A DNA stretch of 64,000 nt from the NCBI RefSeq assembly GCF_024227715.1, contig NZ_CP100448.1:1881655-1945654 (forward strand). The letters are read 5' to 3'. Below are positions 59,662-64,000 of the stretch, piece after piece. The number at the start of each line of letters is the position of its first letter. Position 1 is the stretch's first letter. The stretch comes from Halomarina litorea (GTDB taxonomy: Archaea > Halobacteriota > Halobacteria > Halobacteriales > Haloarculaceae). The translations under genes and the position numbers were made by a program. The notes beneath the pieces were generated by a model. The model searched no databases, was not told the origin of the DNA, and saw nothing but the letters and a program-made list of their open reading frames with translations.

Positions 59662-59829
59662 GTGGTCGACCCCGACGGGAACCTCAACAGTAACGCACTA
59701 CAGACGGCCTACAGCGGCGGCCACAGCGTCGAGGCGGTCGACGATATCGACGACGACACCGTCGACGACGCGAAGGACGTTCTGGAGGACCTCGCCAACG
59801 AGTTCGACCACCTGGACCTCGGGGACTGA
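59662..59829 (+). CDS. Small acidic protein
   Basis: A 55-residue ORF from the GTG at 59662 to the TGA at 59827-59829 reads VVDPDGNLNSNALQTAYSGG and ends EFDHLDLGD, with strongly acidic content and good codon use. It looks like a real small haloarchaeal protein. No family is known. It converges on the MBL gene with 29 bp between stops. Confidence 0.5.
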   Translation: MVDPDGNLNSNALQTAYSGGHSVEAVDDIDDDTVDDAKDVLEDLANEFDHLDLGD

Positions 59830-59858
59830 CCCAGCACTGGTCCTTCGTCTCGGCCGAC

Positions 59859-60917
59859 TCAGGCCGACGGGTCGGGTCGCTCGTCCATCCCGGGGACGTC
59901 CGGGAACAGGGCGTCGACGTCGGCGTCCTCATCGACTATCTCGTACTCTTTCGACGCGTCACCGCCGTCGGCGGCGGCCTCCTCCGTCGCCGCGACGACG
60001 CCCGCGTCTTCGAGATGGCCGAGGTGGGCGCTCGCTTCGCCCGGTCCGTGGAGGATGTGGATACTGGAGAGTCCGCCGAAGAGGTGGGCGCCCACCGTCC
60101 ACGCGTCCGCGGGGCCGTGCTCGCGCAGGACGGAGAGGACGCGGTCGGTGCGCTCGCGGTGGTGGACGGCGATGTCCGCCGCGCGGCCCGCCGGGTCGAC
60201 GATGGGACCACGGTGGCCGGGCCACGCCCGGGAGTAACCCGCGTCGACGATTCTGGTGAGGGTATCGAGATACGACGCCAGCGGGTCCTCGACGCGCACG
60301 TCCGCGCCGCCGACGTTCGGCGTGTAGTACGGCAGGAGGGCGTCGCCGCTGAACAGTTCCTCGCCGCGCGCGCCCGTGTACGACCGGTAGTCGCTCTCGA
60401 CGGCGAACCCACAGAGCCCCGCCGTGTGGCCGGGCAGGTGGACCGCCTCGAACTCCCCGTCGCCGACATCGAAGCGCGCGCCGTCGGTGAACGTCTCCAC
60501 CTCGGCGGGGTCGCCGCTGATGGTGCTGCTCTTCCTGAGGAACCCGACGAGTTCCTCGCGGGATTCCTCGGGCATCCCCCACTCGGCGAACAGTTCGCGC
60601 TGGCGGTCTTCGAAGGCGTCCTCGGCGTCCTCGTCCTGTACGACCAGCGGCGCGTCCGCCTCGTGGACGCGCACGACGGCGCCCGACTCCTGCTGGACGG
60701 CACCCGCGAGTCCCGCGTGGTCGGCGTGGTGGTGGGTGAGGAGCACCTGATCGATGTCCGCGAACTCGTAGCCGGCCTCCCGGAGGCCGTCCTCCAGTTG
60801 TTCGCGGGTGCTCGGTGTGGAGACACCGGTGTCGACGAGCGTCGTCACCTCCCCTTCCAGCAGGTAGGCGTTGTTCAGCCCCTCGAACGCCGTGTTGCCG
60901 AGGCTGATGGCCTTCAC
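59859..60917 (-). CDS. MBL-fold metallohydrolase
   Basis: A 352-residue protein from the GTG at 60917, which overlaps the preceding stop (GTGA); a GTG at 60923 is an alternative. The metallo-beta-lactamase motif HHHADHAGLAG is near 62, with HLPGHTAGLCGF and FSGDALLPYY following and a later GHRGPI His. The C-terminal third contains a winged-helix-like tail as seen in RNase-like LACTB2-type MBL proteins (REHGPADAWTVGAHLFGG). Substrate unknown. Co-transcribed with a SAMP-like gene. Confidence 0.85.
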   Translation of the reverse strand: MKAISLGNTAFEGLNNAYLLEGEVTTLVDTGVSTPSTREQLEDGLREAGYEFADIDQVLLTHHHADHAGLAGAVQQESGAVVRVHEADAPLVVQDEDAEDAFEDRQRELFAEWGMPEESREELVGFLRKSSTISGDPAEVETFTDGARFDVGDGEFEAVHLPGHTAGLCGFAVESDYRSYTGARGEELFSGDALLPYYTPNVGGADVRVEDPLASYLDTLTRIVDAGYSRAWPGHRGPIVDPAGRAADIAVHHRERTDRVLSVLREHGPADAWTVGAHLFGGLSSIHILHGPGEASAHLGHLEDAGVVAATEEAAADGGDASKEYEIVDEDADVDALFPDVPGMDERPDPSA

Positions 60918-61237
60918 GCGCACACACCCCCGTGGCCCGCGCGGGTCGTCCGACCAGCGCCGCCGGCGACGCCCGGCGTCGCACCGACCGTGTCGCCCGT
61001 CGAGAGGGATGTGTCGGCTCCGTCGAGGGTGTGGAGGGGTTCGTCGTTCCGGAGGACGTTGATGTGCGGGCGGAGGCGGCCCTCGGCGTCGAACAGGAGG
61101 CCGTGGAGGTTCGGGAACTCGTCTGCGACCGACGAGAGCGCCTCGCCGACGGTCGCTCCCTCCGGCATGTCACGAACGATGTGTCGCTCCCCGACGCACT
61201 CGCGGAGCGTCGCGTAGAACTCGAAGTCGACTCGCAT
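60914..61237 (-). CDS. MoaD/SAMP-type ubiquitin-fold protein with C-terminal extension
   Basis: A 107-residue beta-grasp protein (MRVDFEFYATLRECVGERHI, then GATVGEALSSVADEFPNL and INVLRNDEPLHTLDG). Family members normally end in Gly-Gly, needed for adenylation or conjugation. Here VAGG is followed by about 14 more residues (AGRTTRAGHGGVCA), so it cannot be activated unless processed. It overlaps the MBL gene start. Sulfur carrier or protein modifier roles are both possible. Confidence 0.8.
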   Translation of the reverse strand: MRVDFEFYATLRECVGERHIVRDMPEGATVGEALSSVADEFPNLHGLLFDAEGRLRPHINVLRNDEPLHTLDGADTSLSTGDTVGATPGVAGGAGRTTRAGHGGVCA

Positions 61238-61325
61238 GGCACTCTCTGGCGTCCCCACCGTGATAACCCATTCGGCGCGATGGGGTGACCCGAACGACTA
61301 ACACCCGACCGGGACACTCGCTGTC

Positions 61326-62237
61326 ATGACACGTGACACGACGCGGGTCACGACGCCCGAAGAACGGTTCGAGGACCTCCCCGAGTTCGACTACGAGCGC
61401 CACAGCGTCACCGTCGGCGACAGCCTCGAGATGGCCTACGTCGACGTGGGCGAGGAGAGTGGTGAGAACGGCGAGACGTTCCTCTGTCTCCACGGCGAAC
61501 CGACGTGGGGCTACCTCTACCGGAAGATGATACCCGGCCTCAGCGAGCGCGGGCGCGTCGTCGTCCCGGACTTCGTGGGGTTCGGCCGCTCGGAGAAACT
61601 CACCGACCGGGACGCCTACAGCTTCGACTTCCACTACGGGACGCTCGTGGACTTCGTGGAGGCACTCGACTTACAGGATATCACCCTCGTCTGTCAGGAC
61701 TGGGGCGGCATCCTCGGGTTGACCTACGCTGCACACGCGCCCGAACGGTTCGCCCGCCTCGTGGCGATGAACACGGGCGTCCCGAGCGGGCGACAGGAGA
61801 TGCCCGAGGCGTGGGAGGAGTTCCGCTCGTTCGTCGAACGCGTCGACGAACTCCCCGTCGGGATGCTGATTCAGAACGCGACGGCGACCGACCTTCCCGA
61901 CGACGTCGTCGCGGCCTACGAGGCCCCCTTCCACACCGAGGAGGCGAAAGCGGGGGCGCGCGCGTGGCCCGACATGGTCCCCCGGAATGACGGGGGGGAC
62001 GGGGCGGAGATGACACAGGAGGCGGCGAGGCGTCTGGGCGAGTGGGAGAAACCCGCGTTCGTCCTGTTCGCCGACAGCGACCCCATCACGCGGAAGAACC
62101 GCGACCCGCTTCGCGACCTCATCCCGACGGCGAGCGAGCAACCGGACGTGTGGGTGGAGGGTGCGATGCACTTCCTGCAGGAGGACGCGGGCGAGGACAT
62201 CGCAGAAGAGATCGTCGCGTTCGTCGACCGGACCTGA
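61326..62237 (+). CDS. Haloalkane dehalogenase-like alpha/beta hydrolase
   Basis: A 303-residue alpha/beta hydrolase. The nucleophile elbow is LVCQDWGGILGL with Asp at about 125, as in haloalkane dehalogenases and related enzymes. The oxyanion region is FLCLHGEPTWGYLYRKM with His-Gly-Glu-Pro. The catalytic acid is on the DSDP segment and the His is in VEGAMHFLQEDAGE. The cap domain is present. Natural substrate unknown; dehalogenation of haloalkanes or related esters is suggested by the family. Confidence 0.85.
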   Translation: MTRDTTRVTTPEERFEDLPEFDYERHSVTVGDSLEMAYVDVGEESGENGETFLCLHGEPTWGYLYRKMIPGLSERGRVVVPDFVGFGRSEKLTDRDAYSFDFHYGTLVDFVEALDLQDITLVCQDWGGILGLTYAAHAPERFARLVAMNTGVPSGRQEMPEAWEEFRSFVERVDELPVGMLIQNATATDLPDDVVAAYEAPFHTEEAKAGARAWPDMVPRNDGGDGAEMTQEAARRLGEWEKPAFVLFADSDPITRKNRDPLRDLIPTASEQPDVWVEGAMHFLQEDAGEDIAEEIVAFVDRT

Positions 62238-62250
62238 CCGGGGGCGAGCC

Positions 62251-62835
62251 TTACTCGACGACGACCGCGCCCTTCATGCCGGCCCCCCGGTGGGGGTTGC
62301 AGTAGTAGAGCGCGAGGCCCGCCTGGTCGAACGTCTGGCTGAAACTCCCGCTGGACACGGGGTCGCCGCTGCGGAACTCGAAGTCGGAGTCCTCGGCGGA
62401 GACGACGTTGTGGCTGCCACCCTCGCCCGTCCACGACCAGTTGACCGTCGTCCCGGAGGAGACGCGGACCGCCGCGGGGCCGAATGCGAGGCCGTTGCCG
62501 GCGCCGACGTCGACCGTCACCTCGCTCTGGCCGGTCATGTCCTCGATGGACTCGAAGTTGTTCGCGCCCGAGAGGTAGGACTCGACGGCGGCCTGACTCC
62601 CGTTGTCGCCACCGCCGCCCGACGTGGTCGTCGTGTTGCCGCCGTTCCCGGCGGTCGTGGTCGTCTGCCCACCGGACGTGGTGGTGTCACCGCCGTTGCT
62701 GGCGGTCGTGGTGGTGGTGTCGCCACCGTTGCCACCGTTGCCGTCGCCGCCGCCGGAACAGCCGGCGAGCGCGCCAAGCGCGACGACCGAAGCCATACCC
62801 GTCACGAAGTTTCGTCGGGGGATACCGTTTGACAT
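62251..62835 (-). CDS. Halocyanin, Tat lipoprotein
   Basis: A 194-residue blue copper protein from the ATG at 62835. The signal PRRNFVTGMASVVALGALAGC has a Tat RR motif and a lipobox Cys, so it is lipid-anchored outside. A low-complexity Gly/Thr linker follows and then the cupredoxin domain. Copper ligands: GGSHNVVS (His), YYCNPHRGAGMKG (Cys, His, Met). It is a single-domain halocyanin, distinct from the two-domain one near nirK. Confidence 0.9.
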   Translation of the reverse strand: MSNGIPRRNFVTGMASVVALGALAGCSGGGDGNGGNGGDTTTTTASNGGDTTTSGGQTTTTAGNGGNTTTTSGGGGDNGSQAAVESYLSGANNFESIEDMTGQSEVTVDVGAGNGLAFGPAAVRVSSGTTVNWSWTGEGGSHNVVSAEDSDFEFRSGDPVSSGSFSQTFDQAGLALYYCNPHRGAGMKGAVVVE

Positions 62836-63017
62836 CGTCGCAATCACTACAGACTACGAGAAGATAACTCTGATTGAGAAGAGTGCGCGCGGCACGCGGT
62901 CCCAGGAGGCACGAGCCACATCGGCGCGTGGCGGTCGGGGACCGTCGGCGGGGAGGCGTACGAAGCCACCCACGCGCCGTCCGCGCCGGCGCCCCCGCGC
63001 CACACCGTCACGTGGGG

Positions 63018-63185
63018 ATGCAAACAGAACGACGGGTGCACCGGAGAGTAGGCGTCCGGTCCGTATGCGCCTACCGCATCGGTCAGGTGTACAGCCACCG
63101 GGACGCCACGGACGAAGGGGAACGCGAGGCGTTCCACGCCCGCGTCGAGGAGATACGCGAACACGCCCGGTCGGGGTCCCGCTGA
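63018..63185 (+). CDS. Hypothetical small protein
   Basis: A 55-residue ORF from the ATG at 63018 reads VCAYRIGQVYSHRDATDEG and ends IREHARSGSR. The acidic and basic helix pattern suggests a real short protein. No family is recognised. It lies divergent from the halocyanin and 70 bp before the DICT gene. Confidence 0.4.
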   Translation: MQTERRVHRRVGVRSVCAYRIGQVYSHRDATDEGEREAFHARVEEIREHARSGSR

Positions 63186-63261
63186 GAGGACTCCAGTGAC
63201 ACGTAGGGATCGCTTCATATACCGCGAAGTCCTAACTAGACGCGGCCGGAGCGCCCGCCGC

Positions 63262-64000
63262 ATGAACGAACAGGTGTACTCCCCGCAGTCACTCGTCGAC
63301 GAAATCGACGCCAGGCGTCGGACCATCACCGTCTTCGTCCCGCCGGACGAGACCGACGCGACGACCGACCTCGAGGACCACTTCGCCACCCGAAACGTCA
63401 CGGTCGAGACCCGCACCATTCCCGTCGGTCGGGAGGGGTTCGTCGTTGTCAGGAGCGAGGGACTCCCGCAGCGGACCGTCCCGCTCGGGGCCGTCAGGGC
63501 GCTCCTCTCGGGGAACGCCGGATCGGAGTGGCGGACGCTCCCGACGGACGTCGACACGCCGAGCGCCGTCGTCGGACTCGACGAACTCTGTTTCCGGTCG
63601 TTCGACCGCAGGCAGATGCTGTTCACCTGCCGTGAAATCGAGGAACGAGCCTACCGCATCGGCCACGGGACACTCCACGTCGGCTTCCAGCGAGAGGGGG
63701 CCTTCGAGGCACAACGCGAGGTGTACGAGGCGCTCCTCACCCGAGGTGTCACGGTGGATGCCTACATGGGGTCGCTCGGTTCCGAGGCGGTGGGTCGCCT
63801 CGAACACCCGAACCTCTCGTACCACGTCGACCCCGTCCCCGAACTCTCGAACTACTGGTTCCTCGCGTACGACGGGGGCGGCGAACCCTACCAGAAGTGC
63901 GCGCTGGTCGCCGAGGAGCGGGCGAGGGGACGGTACTACGGCGTCTGGACGTACGACCCGTCGCTCGTCGCCGGCCTCGTCGCGTACCTGAAGGCGACGT
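63262..64000 (+). CDS. DICT sensory-domain protein, 3' end at window edge
   Basis: At least 246 residues from the ATG at 63262, still open at the right edge. The sequence matches the haloarchaeal DICT family: SLVDEIDARRRTITVF, then SFDRRQMLFTCREIEERAYR, and YQKCALVAEERARGRYYGVW followed by YDPSLVAGLVAYL. DICT domains sense signals in diguanylate cyclases and two-component proteins. Further domains, if any, lie beyond the window. Confidence 0.8.
   Translation, partial: MNEQVYSPQSLVDEIDARRRTITVFVPPDETDATTDLEDHFATRNVTVETRTIPVGREGFVVVRSEGLPQRTVPLGAVRALLSGNAGSEWRTLPTDVDTPSAVVGLDELCFRSFDRRQMLFTCREIEERAYRIGHGTLHVGFQREGAFEAQREVYEALLTRGVTVDAYMGSLGSEAVGRLEHPNLSYHVDPVPELSNYWFLAYDGGGEPYQKCALVAEERARGRYYGVWTYDPSLVAGLVAYLKAT

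Noticed and set aside
59936..61317. Long open frames of 300-450 codons overlapping the MBL and SAMP genes
   Set aside because: Arg/Pro-rich shadows of high-GC coding DNA without any family features; the MBL and beta-grasp motifs are in another frame.

Overview
The window is from an extremely halophilic archaeon (class Halobacteria). The proteins are strongly acidic and many exported ones carry twin-arginine (Tat) signals. The gene families are haloarchaeal: halocyanins, RdfA with its SMC-related partner, HalX response regulator, SAMP-type modifiers, DICT domain. Starts sit close to or overlap the preceding stops. The genus cannot be named from the sequence alone.

Region 1 (1-7.5 kb) handles potassium and cations: a TrkH channel cut by the left edge, a small membrane protein, a frameshifted zinc-ribbon gene, a TrkA NAD-binding protein, and a cation/proton antiporter fused to RCK domains. 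Between them lies an RdfA plus archaeal SMC-related pair. Region 2 (8-16.6 kb) is a denitrification neighbourhood: two-domain halocyanin, copper nitrite reductase NirK, DoxX-like protein, cupins, truncated globin, an NnrS-like membrane protein, a stand-alone SdhB-like iron-sulfur protein and a small CGCGG-motif protein. It contains remnants, notably the C-terminal end of a nitric oxide reductase gene and a ferredoxin tail.

Region 3 (16.9-29.7 kb) is a respiratory nitrate reductase operon with most genes overlapping by a few bases: membrane protein, Rieske protein, cytochrome b, small membrane protein, NarG, NarH, a heme-b binding gamma-like subunit, NarJ chaperone, a multispanning protein, a HEAT-repeat protein and a three-domain Mrp ATPase. 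A CDGSH protein and MobA follow, which fits molybdenum cofactor and Fe-S supply to NarGH.

Region 4 (29.9-50.1 kb) is a scarred metal and sulfur region. It holds two IS1341-type TnpB elements, the 3' end of a third, and fragments of a SWIM protein, an ADP-ribosylglycohydrolase, a P-type ATPase, an SRPBCC protein, a TauE permease, a DUF4396 protein, a cupredoxin-like protein and an integrase. Intact genes suggest copper and sulfur handling: VIT-family transporter, membrane-tethered HTH protein, permease with YHS domain, Csp-type Cys-rich protein, SoxB-like hydrolase, rhodanese/MBL protein, multicopper oxidase, Met-rich and SHOCT proteins, DUF302 and a CDF transporter. One TnpB element sits inside an HTH-TRASH regulator gene, and the original reading frame can be reconstructed across it.

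Region 5 (50.2-64 kb) has visibly higher GC and a more uniform haloarchaeal codon pattern and looks like core chromosome: a two-component cluster, MFS transporter, HD hydrolase, peroxiredoxin, TatA, tRNA-Arg(CCT) with a repeated 3' end, PadR regulator, PAP2 phosphatase, MBL hydrolase with a SAMP-like protein, a haloalkane dehalogenase-like hydrolase, a lipoprotein halocyanin and a DICT-domain protein.
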